DNA of 64,000 nucleotides from an uncultured Flavobacteriaceae bacterium (lineage in GTDB: Bacteria; Bacteroidota; Bacteroidia; Flavobacteriales; Flavobacteriaceae). A program made the position numbers and the translations under genes. Shown here piece after piece: positions 29,085 through 38,268 of this stretch (positions are counted from its first letter, which is position 1; each line of letters begins with the position of its first letter). Location: positions 245,377-309,376 of the forward strand of contig CALSUF010000004.1 in NCBI GenBank assembly GCA_943789465.1. The letters run 5' to 3'. The notes under the pieces were generated by a model. The model was not told the origin of the DNA. It made no database searches and saw nothing but the letters and a program-made list of their open reading frames with translations.

Positions 29085-29628
29085 CCTTTACAAATCACAA
29101 CAAGTGTTTGTGCAACTGCAACAAGCGTAAGATTGACAGGCCCTTGGTGGAGTTGGGACCCAACTGGTGGACCTGAAGCTGTATCAAATAATGATGGAAC
29201 CTGGACTTTTACGTTTGACCCTGCACCAACAGAAAATATGGAATATCTACTGGTTGTAGATGGCTACAAGAAAACTTAATTTCTATCATGGCCAATGGAG
29301 GTACTTGTGCACCTGTTACAGACATGCTAGTTATGCCAATAGACACTGGATTTTAGACTCTGGAGATGTAACAAACAACTACGGACAATGTGGTACTACA
29401 TGTGTAGCACCAGTTATTACACTTATAGGTGGTGATGTGACGATTACAGTTGGTGATACTATACAGATGCAGGAGCCACAGCTTCTGATGATGAACAGGG
29501 AGATATTACAGCGATATATTAGGATTACAGATCTTGATCATCTGTCGCAGGCGAATATATGTAGCTTACAATGTAAGTGATGGAGCGTTAAATGCAGCAA
29601 CCGAAGTTGTAAGAACAGTAACGTTGAA
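29085..29628 (+). repeat. Tandem repeat copy 1 (degraded) in the T9SS gene
   Basis: First copy of a 567-bp unit (189 codons). It differs from copy 2 by about eight substitutions and exactly eight single-base deletions, all in its last 360 bp. The offset between copies grows from 559 at the start to 567 at the end, confirming the count. Confidence 0.93.
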
Positions 29629-29643
29629 GCGGCAGGTCCTGCT

Positions 29644-30195
29644 CCTTTACAAATTACAACAAGTGTTTGTGCAACTGCAACAAGCGTAAGATTGACAGGC
29701 CCTTGGTGGGGTTGGGACCCAACTGGTGGACCTGAAGCTGTATCAAATAATGATGGAACCTGGACTTTTACGTTTGACCCTGCACCAACAGAAAATATGG
29801 AATATCTACTGGTTGTAGATGGCGTACAAGAAAACTTAATTTCTATCATGGCCAATGGAGGTACTTGTGCACCTGTTACAGACAGTGCTAGTTATGCCAA
29901 CAGACAATGGATTTTAGACTCTGGAGATGTAACAAACAACTACGGACAATGTGGTACTACATGTGTAGCACCAGTCATTACACTTTTAGGTGGTGATGAG
30001 ACGATTACAGTTGGTGATACCTATACAGATGCAGGAGCCACAGCTTCTGATGATGAACAGGGAGATATTACAAGCGATATATTAGGAATTACAGATCTTG
30101 ATACATCTGTCGCAGGCGAATATACTGTAGCTTACAATGTAAGTGATGGAGCGTTAAATGCAGCAACCGAAGTTGTAAGAACAGTGACCGTTGAA
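29644..30195 (+). repeat. Tandem repeat copy 2 (intact) in the T9SS gene
   Basis: Second copy, fully open. It encodes the Trp-rich domain (TGPWWGWDPTGGPEAV, NGGTCAPVTDSASYANRQW) and the Ig-like domain (GGDETITVGDTYTDAGATA, VAGEYTVAYNVSDG). Near-identity to copy 1 at DNA level indicates a recent duplication or ongoing gene conversion. Confidence 0.93.
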
Positions 30196-30670
30196 GAAGC
30201 TAATGTAACATCATTCCCTTACTGTTCAAGCTTCGATACTGACCTAGGAGATTGGTCTACAGAAGCTACACAAGGTACAAGTAATTGGGAATCTGCATCA
30301 TCTTCAAATAATTCTGTAGCAGCGTATTCGGGCGGAGGTAGTGCTTACTATTACAGTGGCAACTACAATGGAGATAGCTCTGTTCTTATTTCACGTCCAA
30401 TGGATATTACAGCTTTAGCAAGTCCTCAGGTTACATTTCAAATAGCGAACCCTTCGTGGGGTGCAGATCAGGACGTGTTGGAAGTTTGGTACAAAGCTAC
30501 TGCAGCAGACGCATGGTCTGTTCTAGGTACGTATACAGATGCAACAACCACATTCTCAGAAGTAACATTAAATCTACCAAATGCAAGTAATGATTACTAT
30601 ATTGCATTCAACGCAACATCTGGTTATGGTTATGGAGTATTAATTGATGATGTATGTATTGCCGAAGGAC

Positions 30671-30977
30671 CATCATGTTTAGACCCAACAGATCTTGCAG
30701 TAGCGGATATCACAACAACAACTGCTTCCGTAAGTTGGACTGCAGATAGTAGTCAAACTGCTTGGGAATACCAAGTGGTAGCGGGTGGAGCAACGCCTGC
30801 TGAAACAGGAGATGCAACCTTAGATAATCCACTAGCGCTCACCGGATTGACATCTAACACCACATATGATGTGTATGTGAGAGCCAATTGTGGTACTGAT
30901 GGAACAAGCGAATGGGTCATGGTAAGTTTTATAACTGAATGTGATGCAGTTACAGCATTTCCATATACTGAAGATTT
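30671..30977 (+). repeat. Fibronectin III repeat copy A in the T9SS gene
   Basis: Encodes a fibronectin type III domain (ASVSWTADSSQTAWEYQ, YDVYVRANCGTDGTSEW). It is near-identical in DNA to copy B 732 bp downstream and is fully in frame. Confidence 0.9.
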
Positions 30978-31402
30978 CGATACAGATTGGTCTTGTTGGT
31001 CTGTAAATAATGCAGACGGAGACAATTATACTTGGTCACAATCTGACACATATATTACTCCAAGATCTGGTGATTTTACTGCTCACGGTATGGGTAGTAA
31101 TAATGACTATTTGATTTCTCCAAAGTTCTCTCTTACAGGAAATGAGCGTGTAGTATGGTATGATATTGTTGAATCTGCCAATGATAATAATACATACGAT
31201 GTATTGTTGTCTACTACTGGAAAAGAGATTTCAGACTTTACTGTAAATCTTGGAACATATGATTGTACTAACGAAACTTGGACCGAGCACATATTAGATT
31301 TATCAGCTTATACAGGAGATGTATATATTGCTTTACATCAGACGTATTCGGCGGCTACTTATTATGGATTCGGAGTGGATGATTTTACAGTAATGGAAAA
31401 TC

Positions 31403-31709
31403 CATCATGTATAGATCCAACAGATGTTACAGTAGCTGATATTACACAACAACTGCTTCCGTAAGTTGGACTGCAGATAGTAGTCAAACTGCTTGGGAAT
31501 ACCAAGTGGTAGCGGGTGGAGCAACGCCTGCTGAAACAGGAGAAGCAACCTCAGATAACCCATTAGCGCTTACCGGAGTTGACTGCTAACACTACATATG
31601 ATGTGTATGTGAGAGCCAATTGTGGTACTGATGGAACAAGCGAATGGGTCATGGTTAGTTTTATAACTGAATGTGATGCAGTTACAGCATTTCCATGGAC
31701 TGAGGATTT
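31403..31709 (+). repeat. Fibronectin III repeat copy B with compensating frameshifts
   Basis: Near-identical to copy A, but one base is missing near 31445 (ATTACACAACAACT against ATCACAACAACAACT) and one is extra near 31577 (CCGGAGTTGAC against CCGGATTGAC). About 130 nt lie out of frame between them, and the frame is then restored. Confidence 0.88.
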
Positions 31710-33236
31710 TGAAGGGATTACAACACCAAGCTTACCAACCTGTTGGTCTGAAAAAAATAACAATGCTGATTCAGATTCTTGGAAAACATATGGTTCTTAT
31801 GGTACTTCTAATAGCAATTCAGCAACTCTGCATACAGATTTTAATTCTGGAGCCAATGATGACTATTTAATACTCCCTCAATTTGCATTAACAGGCAATG
31901 AGCGTTTAAAATTTAGTGTGAGATCTAGAACTTCTGGAGAGCCAAATGACTATAAAGTTGTACTGTCAACTTCTAGTAATGCCCCAACAGATTTTACGAC
32001 GGATCTAATGGCTTTAACAGTGGCGACTGCTACCCATACAGAACAGATTATAGATTTAAGTGCTTATTCTGGGAATGTTTACATTGCAATCCATGTTCCA
32101 GCTGGTGGTCTTGATGGTTATTATTTATACGTTGATGATTTCACTGTTGAAGCGATTCCATCATGTGAACCAGTTATCGATTTAGCAACAAGCAACCTCA
32201 CAAATACATCAGCAGATTTGAGCTGGACAGCTGGAGCTACTCAAACAACTTGGAACATAGAATATGGTGCTACAGGCTTCGCTTTAGGCGCAGGAACTAC
32301 GGTTGCTGTAACAGCAAATTCTTACGCACTCATGGGGCTCACAGCCAATACGAGCTACGATTTTTATGTACAAGCAGACTGTGATGCAAATGGTTTTAGT
32401 GCATGGGTAGGGCCTGAAACATTTACAACAGAACCTGACCCAATTGTTCCAAATTACACCAATGATTTTTCTTCAATTACAGATGGATTTTGGAGTTTTG
32501 GATCTGGAGCATTGACAAATAGTCCAGTAATTATTACATATGATGATGCTGAATGGTATTCAGCTTATTTTGGAAATGACACCTCTCGTTCTGATTCAGC
32601 TGCTATAAATTTATACTCTGGACTTAATGAATGGCTAATTTCATCAACATTTGATTTAAGTGGAGGGACTTACTATTTAAATCTTGATGCAGCAGCTACT
32701 GAGTATAATGCTACAGTCGATGCAATTTTTGGAACAGATGATTTTGCGACATTAATGACAAGTACTGATGGAGGTTCAACTTGGAATGAGCTTTACCGAT
32801 GGAATGCGGATACTAACCCTGGTGCAGATGGTACTAGTATGCCAGAAATTGAATTGACAGGGTATACTGCATCTTCAAAATTTGCTATTTATGGTGAAAG
32901 TGCTAATAGTTCTGAGGATATTGATTTCTTTGTAGATAATTTTTCTATCACAGCAACTTCTTTAGGAATGGATACGCTATCCACATCTAATTTCACCTAT
33001 TTCCCGAACCCAGTAAACAATGTATTGTCTATCAAAGCGCAAGCAAGTATTGACAGTATCACCGTTTACAATATGTTAGGGCAAACGGTTGTGAGATCGA
33101 CACCAAACACTACGACAACAGCTGTTGATATGTCTGGATTACAGACTGGTGCTTACTTTGTTCAAGTAGCCATCAACAACAGTATAGAAACTGTACGAGT
33201 GCTTAAAAATTAAAATCCAATTTAATTTTATACAAA

Positions 33237-33267
33237 GTCTCGCTAAGAAATTAGCGAGGCTTTTTTT
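33237..33267 (+). terminator. Rho-independent terminator after the T9SS gene
   Basis: GTCTCGCTAA (33237-33246), loop GAAA, TTAGCGAGGC (33251-33260), then a run of seven T. Confidence 0.93.
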
Positions 33268-33317
33268 ATACCCTTACTTCTCACTTCAATTCAAACACTT
33301 TGTGTAACTTTGTGTCT

Positions 33318-34328
33318 ATGATTGCAAGTGATTTTTCGTTTATCATACCTGTTTTTAACCGTCCAGAAGAAATTAGAGAACTTCTAGAAAGTTTTTGTGC
33401 TTTAGATGCCCCTAAGACCTTTGAAATTGTCATTATTGAAGATGGCTCTACTTTAGACTCAAAACTGATTGTCGATCATTTTCAAGACCTTCTTAAAATA
33501 AGTTATTACGCTAAAGAAAATACAGGACCAGGACATTCCAGAAATTATGGTATGCAGCGTGCCAAAGGCCGTTATTTTATTATTTTAGATTCGGATTGTA
33601 TTCTACCACCTACGTACTTAAAGGCCGTTATTAAAAAATTAAACAGCCGCTATGTAGATGGGTTTGGAGGGCCGGATGCTGCCAAAGACAGCTTTACAGA
33701 ATTCCAAAAAGCGATTAATTTTTCAATGACTTCATACATGACTACGGGCGGGATTCGCGGAGGTAAAATTTCCGTTGAAAATTACGAACCCCGAAGTTTT
33801 AATATGGGAATTTCAAAAGAAGCCTTTCAAGCAACTGGAGGGTTTGGACGCATACACCCTGGTGAAGATCCCGATTTGTCCATTCGACTTAAAGAAATGG
33901 GGTACCACTTACATCTCATTCCCGAAGCATTTGTATTTCATAAACGCCGCATTTCGTTAGATAGCTTTTATACACAAGTCAATAAATTTGGGCAAGCTCG
34001 ACCTATACTCAATAAATGGCACCCACACACCAAACGATTGACCTATTGGTTTCCAACGTTGTTTACCCTTGGATTTATTGCTAGCTGTGTCGTGTCCGCA
34101 TTAGGGTTTTATTGGTTTTTAGTTGTTTATGCACTGTATTTTTTAGCTGCTATGATTGGTGCTTTTCGTACTTCAAACAATATTATAGTCGCTTTTTTAG
34201 TCCTACCTGCCATTCTCATTCAGTTTTTTGGTTATGGATTTGGATTTCTAAAAGCCACTCTAAAACTAGGGTTTTCTTCTAAAAACGAAACTCAGTTATT
34301 TCCTAATTTATTTTTCAGAGCCCAATGA
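33318..34328 (+). CDS. Family 2 glycosyltransferase, membrane-anchored
   Basis: Inverting GT-A glycosyltransferase of 336 residues. The N-terminal catalytic domain has FIIPVFNRPEEI, IIEDGSTLDS, the metal-binding LDSDCILP (DxD) and GEDPDLSIRL acceptor-side motif. Two to three membrane helices follow (about residues 240-310). The sugar substrate cannot be read. I chose ATG 33318 over an in-frame TTG at 33300. A TAACTTTG box at 33305-33312 ends 5 nt before this ATG, which could give an almost leaderless mRNA. It overlaps the YbbR-like gene by 4 bp (ATGA), so the two are translationally coupled. Confidence 0.88.
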   Translation: MIASDFSFIIPVFNRPEEIRELLESFCALDAPKTFEIVIIEDGSTLDSKLIVDHFQDLLKISYYAKENTGPGHSRNYGMQRAKGRYFIILDSDCILPPTYLKAVIKKLNSRYVDGFGGPDAAKDSFTEFQKAINFSMTSYMTTGGIRGGKISVENYEPRSFNMGISKEAFQATGGFGRIHPGEDPDLSIRLKEMGYHLHLIPEAFVFHKRRISLDSFYTQVNKFGQARPILNKWHPHTKRLTYWFPTLFTLGFIASCVVSALGFYWFLVVYALYFLAAMIGAFRTSNNIIVAFLVLPAILIQFFGYGFGFLKATLKLGFSSKNETQLFPNLFFRAQ

Positions 34329-35296
34329 TTAAAAAACATAAAAACATAAAATCAAATCTAATACAAGGCAAACGTCTGAACGTGTTTGTGTTGTTTTTAT
34401 TTTTGTCGTTTCTAATTTCGTTGCTCGTGAAACTGTCAAACACCTACACACAAACACTTCAGTTTGAGTTGCAGCCCACACAGTTAGAATCCAACGAAGT
34501 AATGGTTTCAAAGGACGCTAAAACAATCAATGTCACTCTTTCAGGTAAAGGATTTGAACTCTTAAAATATTATGTCGAAGCCCGAATTATTGATGTTGAT
34601 TTTTCACAATTAAATAAAGACAAAGCTCATTACTTTTGGACGGAGCGAAGTCAACTTGAAAAGATCATCAATCATTTTGACTCAAAAATAGCTGTAAAAT
34701 CCATCAATCCCGATACTCTTTTATTTGCCTATGACCGTCAGTTTATTAAAAAAATACCTGTGGAGGTTTCTGTAAATTCGAGCTATGCATTTGGGTTTGA
34801 TTTGGTCAACTCTTTTCAGTCTGTTCCGGATTCTATTACCCTCATAGGTCCAGAATCCCTTCTTAAGTCAATTTCTACAATACAAACCAAAACCTTAGAC
34901 TTAACAGCTGTCAATTCCAATATTGATAAGCTTGTAGCCTTGGACATTCCCAAAACCTCAAAACAAATCACCTATTCCGATCTCTCTGTTTCAATCATTG
35001 GGGAGGTTGATAAGTTTACTGAAGGCAGTGTCAATGTGCCTGTCACTATTGTGAATGTGCCTGACAACCTCACCCTTAATTTTTTCCCTAAAGAAATAAC
35101 CGTCGTTTTTTATGCGTCTTTAAGTGCTTATAACAGTATAGATGCCAGTCATTTTTCTGTTGAATGCGATTTTAATACCTTAACAGCTGAAAACAAGTAT
35201 TTGAATCCGGTATTGGTAAAGCAACCAACCACAGTGAAAACAGCTCAATTAAAAAGTACCGAATTTGAATATGTAATCACACCAAAAAATGACTAA
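34325..35296 (+). CDS. YbbR-like (CdaR-type) domain protein
   Basis: This 323-residue protein has one N-terminal membrane helix (about residues 21-41, VFVLFLFLSFLISLLV). The large extracytoplasmic part shows YbbR-like beta repeats, for example IKKIPVEVSVNSSYAFGFDLV and SITLIGPESLLKSISTIQT. In Firmicutes the YbbR protein CdaR regulates the c-di-AMP cyclase CdaA; here no cyclase is adjacent, so function is open. It overlaps the glycosyltransferase by 4 bp and coaE by 8 bp, forming a tightly packed operon. Confidence 0.8.
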   Translation: MIKKHKNIKSNLIQGKRLNVFVLFLFLSFLISLLVKLSNTYTQTLQFELQPTQLESNEVMVSKDAKTINVTLSGKGFELLKYYVEARIIDVDFSQLNKDKAHYFWTERSQLEKIINHFDSKIAVKSINPDTLLFAYDRQFIKKIPVEVSVNSSYAFGFDLVNSFQSVPDSITLIGPESLLKSISTIQTKTLDLTAVNSNIDKLVALDIPKTSKQITYSDLSVSIIGEVDKFTEGSVNVPVTIVNVPDNLTLNFFPKEITVVFYASLSAYNSIDASHFSVECDFNTLTAENKYLNPVLVKQPTTVKTAQLKSTEFEYVITPKND

Positions 35297-35882
35297 AATT
35301 GTAGGGCTTACAGGAGGTATTGGCAGTGGAAAAACCACCGTTGCTGAAATGTTTAAATCTTTTGGTGTCCCTGTTTACAATGCTGATGAGGAAGCTAAAA
35401 TATTGATGCAAAACTCTGATGCTATAAAACACGAACTCATAGACTTGCTTGGTGAAAGTTGTTACACAAACGGTCAACTGAACCGCTCTTTTATTGCTTC
35501 TCAAGTGTTTGCGGATCAACGGTTGTTGCAAAAAATTAATGCCATAGTACACCCAAAAGTAACAACTCATTTTCAGGAGTGGTTTTCCAATCAACATGCT
35601 CCCTATGTTATCAAAGAAGTCGCCATTCTTTTTGAAACCAAATCTCAACACCTTTTTGATTTTATTATCACAGTTACAGCACCTATTGAAACCCGTATTC
35701 AGCGGGTGATGGATAGAGATCAAAAAACAAAAAAAGAGGTGATGTCTGTTATTAACAATCAATTACCAGACTTGGAGAAAATAAATCAATCAAATTTTGT
35801 GATATATAATAATATATTTTCAGAAATTGAAAGTAAATCTCTATTTATTCACAATGATATTATTAAAAGACTAAATAAGTAA
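35289..35882 (+). CDS. coaE: Dephospho-CoA kinase
   Basis: Final step of coenzyme A synthesis, phosphorylating the ribose 3'-OH. The 197-residue P-loop kinase has GLTGGIGSGKTTVAEMF at residues 5-21. The PVYNADEEAK segment carries the conserved substrate-binding acidic residue (normally D-A-D; here N-A-D-E), and VIKEVAILFE and the RIQRVMDRDQ lid follow. It overlaps the YbbR-like gene by 8 bp. coaBC, another enzyme of this pathway, lies 11 kb upstream in a separate operon. Confidence 0.94.
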   Translation: MTKIVGLTGGIGSGKTTVAEMFKSFGVPVYNADEEAKILMQNSDAIKHELIDLLGESCYTNGQLNRSFIASQVFADQRLLQKINAIVHPKVTTHFQEWFSNQHAPYVIKEVAILFETKSQHLFDFIITVTAPIETRIQRVMDRDQKTKKEVMSVINNQLPDLEKINQSNFVIYNNIFSEIESKSLFIHNDIIKRLNK

Positions 35883-35955
35883 TAAAAATTTAACATTTGT
35901 GTTAAGTTGAGGTTAAAAGCAATTTTAACATAATTTAAAACCTTAATTTTGAACA

Positions 35956-37524
35956 ATGAATAAAAAGTTGTTCTCCCTATTGGTCATTCTGATGAGCCTA
36001 TCGCTTATCGGAATTATTTTTGTTCAAGCTTATTATATTAATAATTCGCTTGAAACAAAAGAAGAACAATTTACTTTCAATGTAAAAAAAGCATTGACCT
36101 ATACCACCAATCAAGTTGCAGATATTGAGTACAAGAAGTATGTCTTGGCACTTAATAAAATTATATCAGAAGGAAAAGAGCCAGACACAACGGCCATCCG
36201 AAATATTACGGTGTATAAGCAAGACAATACAACCAACCAAATTATTATTTACAATACAGGAATTTTAGAAGAAAATTTTAAAGTGCCCTCCCTTATAGAT
36301 CTCAATATAGACAGTTTGGGCTTGAGTAAATTTAAAGGTAAAACCACAACTAAAATTTATGACAATAATAGTTTTGGAGGTGACCTTATTTCGACTTCAG
36401 AACAGTCTTTTGAGAAAGTCCTGAACATGGATAAATTACAAAAGGCCACTTTTGAAACGCAATACAAGTCAGAAATTAAGAACACTCCAATACATCAGCG
36501 TGTTTCACCAAATGGGATTCAAAAATTATTGCAAAAAAAATTACGAGAAGATAATATTGATATTGGTTTTGAGTTTGCAATTTTTCACAATGACATTGGC
36601 ACCAAAATACAATCGGATAATTTTGATCAATCTATGGTTCCTACCATTGGAGTTCCTATTTTTTTAGATGATAATGACGAGAGTGATTTTAAACTTTATA
36701 TCAATTTCCCAGAGCGAAAAAAATTCATTATTTCCTCGATTATAGGGGTTACATTGTTATCCATATTATTTACATTGATCATCATTGTCGCATATACCAG
36801 CGCTTTGTACCAGCTAATCAAACAGCGTAAAATATCGCTAATGAAATCTGATTTCATTAACAATATGACGCATGAATTCAAAACACCTATTGCTACTATT
36901 AATTTGGCTTTGGATGCTATCAAAAATCCAAAAATTATCAACGATCAGGAAAAGGTAAAACGGTATCTAGGAATGATTAAAGATGAAAATAAACGTATGA
37001 ATGCCCAAGTTGAAAACGTACTACGTATTTCTCAACTTCAGAAAAAACAATTAAATATAAGCAAAGACCGTCTAAAACTACACGATTTAATTGAGGATGC
37101 AATCACACACGTAGAGCTTATTGTCGAAGATAGAAGCGGTTATATCAAAACCCATTTCAACGCTGTTAAAACGTCTGTATTGGCCAATGAGACTTATTTT
37201 ACAAATGTGATCGTAAACATTTTAGACAATGCCATAAAGTACTCTCCTGAAGCACCCAAAATAGATGTGTATACAGAAAACGTTGGTAACAACGTCCTGT
37301 TAAGTGTCAAAGATCAAGGAAAGGGCATGAATAAAGCCGTACAAAAACGTATATTTGAAGAGTTCTATAGAGAATATACAGGCGATGTACATAACGTAAA
37401 AGGCCACGGTCTAGGTTTGGCAAATGTCAAACGAATTGTAGATAATCATCAAGGAACAGTTTCTGTCGATAGTGAAAAAGGCAGAGGCAGTACATTCACT
37501 ATAAAATTACCTTTAATAGCATAA
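35956..37524 (+). CDS. Two-component sensor histidine kinase
   Basis: Membrane sensor kinase of 522 residues. A first helix (about 5-27) and a second (about 255-282) flank a roughly 225-residue periplasmic sensor domain with no recognised fold. The HisKA domain has the phospho-acceptor His306 in NNMTHEFKTPIATIN. The HATPase domain shows the N box NILDNAIKYS, G1 DQGKGMN and G2 GHGLGLANV. It lies 4 bp before its response regulator. TAATTTTG at 35944-35951 stands only 4 nt before the ATG and may give a nearly leaderless transcript. The signal is unknown; the pair resembles RprXY-type systems of Bacteroidota. Confidence 0.92.
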   Translation: MNKKLFSLLVILMSLSLIGIIFVQAYYINNSLETKEEQFTFNVKKALTYTTNQVADIEYKKYVLALNKIISEGKEPDTTAIRNITVYKQDNTTNQIIIYNTGILEENFKVPSLIDLNIDSLGLSKFKGKTTTKIYDNNSFGGDLISTSEQSFEKVLNMDKLQKATFETQYKSEIKNTPIHQRVSPNGIQKLLQKKLREDNIDIGFEFAIFHNDIGTKIQSDNFDQSMVPTIGVPIFLDDNDESDFKLYINFPERKKFIISSIIGVTLLSILFTLIIIVAYTSALYQLIKQRKISLMKSDFINNMTHEFKTPIATINLALDAIKNPKIINDQEKVKRYLGMIKDENKRMNAQVENVLRISQLQKKQLNISKDRLKLHDLIEDAITHVELIVEDRSGYIKTHFNAVKTSVLANETYFTNVIVNILDNAIKYSPEAPKIDVYTENVGNNVLLSVKDQGKGMNKAVQKRIFEEFYREYTGDVHNVKGHGLGLANVKRIVDNHQGTVSVDSEKGRGSTFTIKLPLIA

Positions 37525-37528
37525 CATC

Positions 37529-38233
37529 ATGGAAGAAAATTTAAAAAAAATATTACTAGTTGAAGACGATCCAAATTTTGGAACGGTTCTTAAAGAGTAT
37601 TTATCGCTCAATGGATACGAAGTTGTTCACGCCAAAAACGGGATGGAAGGTTTTGAGAAATTCAAAAAAACAGATTACCATTTGTGTATTTTAGATGTAA
37701 TGATGCCTTATAAAGATGGGTTCACACTTGCCAAAGAAATACGCGAAAAAAACACAGAAATTCCGATCATTTTTCTCACTGCAAAAGCTCTGAAAGAAGA
37801 TGTTTTAAAAGGGTATAAAGTAGGTGCCGATGATTACCTAAACAAGCCTTTTGACAGTGAGGTTCTCTTGATGAAAATCCAAGCAATCATTCAACGTAAA
37901 ACAGTAGATACACTTGCTGATAGCAAACAATTTGAATTTACGATTGGTGAATTCAGTCTGAACTCTAAGTTAAGATTTCTTACCCATAAGGATGAGAAAC
38001 CAGCTAAATTATCTCCAAAAGAAAACGAATTACTAAGGTTACTAATTTTACACGAAGACGATTTGATGCCTCGTGAAATTGCGTTGACAAAAATTTGGAG
38101 AGATGACAATTACTTTACATCCAGAAGTATGGATGTTTATATCGCCAAATTAAGAAAGTATTTAAAGCTCGATCCGAAAGTTGAAATTCTTAACATTCAC
38201 GGCGAAGGTTTTCGTTTGGTAGTCAATAAATAA
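37529..38233 (+). CDS. OmpR-family response regulator
   Basis: DNA-binding partner of the preceding kinase, 234 residues. The receiver domain has acidic pocket LVEDDPNFG, phospho-acceptor Asp56 in CILDVMMPYKDG and the conserved Lys in YLNKPFDSE. The C-terminal winged helix (about 135-234) contains LSPKENELLRLLI, the recognition region SRSMDVYIAKLRKYL and ends in INIHGEGFRL-like sequence. The pair ends at a terminator that overlaps the convergent miaA stop. Its regulon cannot be inferred from this window. Confidence 0.93.
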   Translation: MEENLKKILLVEDDPNFGTVLKEYLSLNGYEVVHAKNGMEGFEKFKKTDYHLCILDVMMPYKDGFTLAKEIREKNTEIPIIFLTAKALKEDVLKGYKVGADDYLNKPFDSEVLLMKIQAIIQRKTVDTLADSKQFEFTIGEFSLNSKLRFLTHKDEKPAKLSPKENELLRLLILHEDDLMPREIALTKIWRDDNYFTSRSMDVYIAKLRKYLKLDPKVEILNIHGEGFRLVVNK

Positions 38234-38240
38234 CAGTTTA

Positions 38241-38268
38241 AAAACCAGCTTTTAGCTGGTTTTTTTTA
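38241..38268. terminator. Terminator of the two-component operon overlapping the miaA 3' end
   Basis: AAAACCAGCT (38241-38250), a TTT loop and AGCTGGTTTT followed by more T form a strong stem. The miaA stop codon lies inside it, at 38252-38254 on the minus strand. Confidence 0.88.

Larger units (their letters stand above)
28605..33213 (+). pseudogene. Very large T9SS-secreted modular surface protein, interrupted by single-base indels
   Basis: One gene split into open pieces at 28605-29279, 29692-31464 and 31579-33213 by frameshifts inside repeats; repairing eight 1-nt deletions (29264-29622), one deletion (near 31445) and one insertion (near 31577) gives about 1538 residues. Modules in order: signal peptide (MKKIYYLLITLAISSLSFGQ); beta-sandwich-like domain; two tandem copies of a Trp-rich domain (TGPWWGWDPTGGPEAV) plus a DUF5011-like Ig domain; alternating MAM/cleaved-adhesin-like and fibronectin III domains; a last globular domain; and a type A T9SS sorting domain (YFPNPVNNVLSIKA to the C-terminus). 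ATG 28605 is preferred to the in-frame GTG at 28575. A cell-surface adhesin or glycan-binding role is inferred. Real decay and sequencing error both fit. Confidence 0.85.

Noticed and set aside
29085..31710. Repeats in the T9SS gene as a CRISPR or mobile repeat array
   Set aside because: The repeats are long, coding and protein-domain sized, without regular short spacers.
35277..35762. 161-codon minus-strand ORF
   Set aside because: Antisense shadow of coaE, which has clear P-loop kinase motifs.
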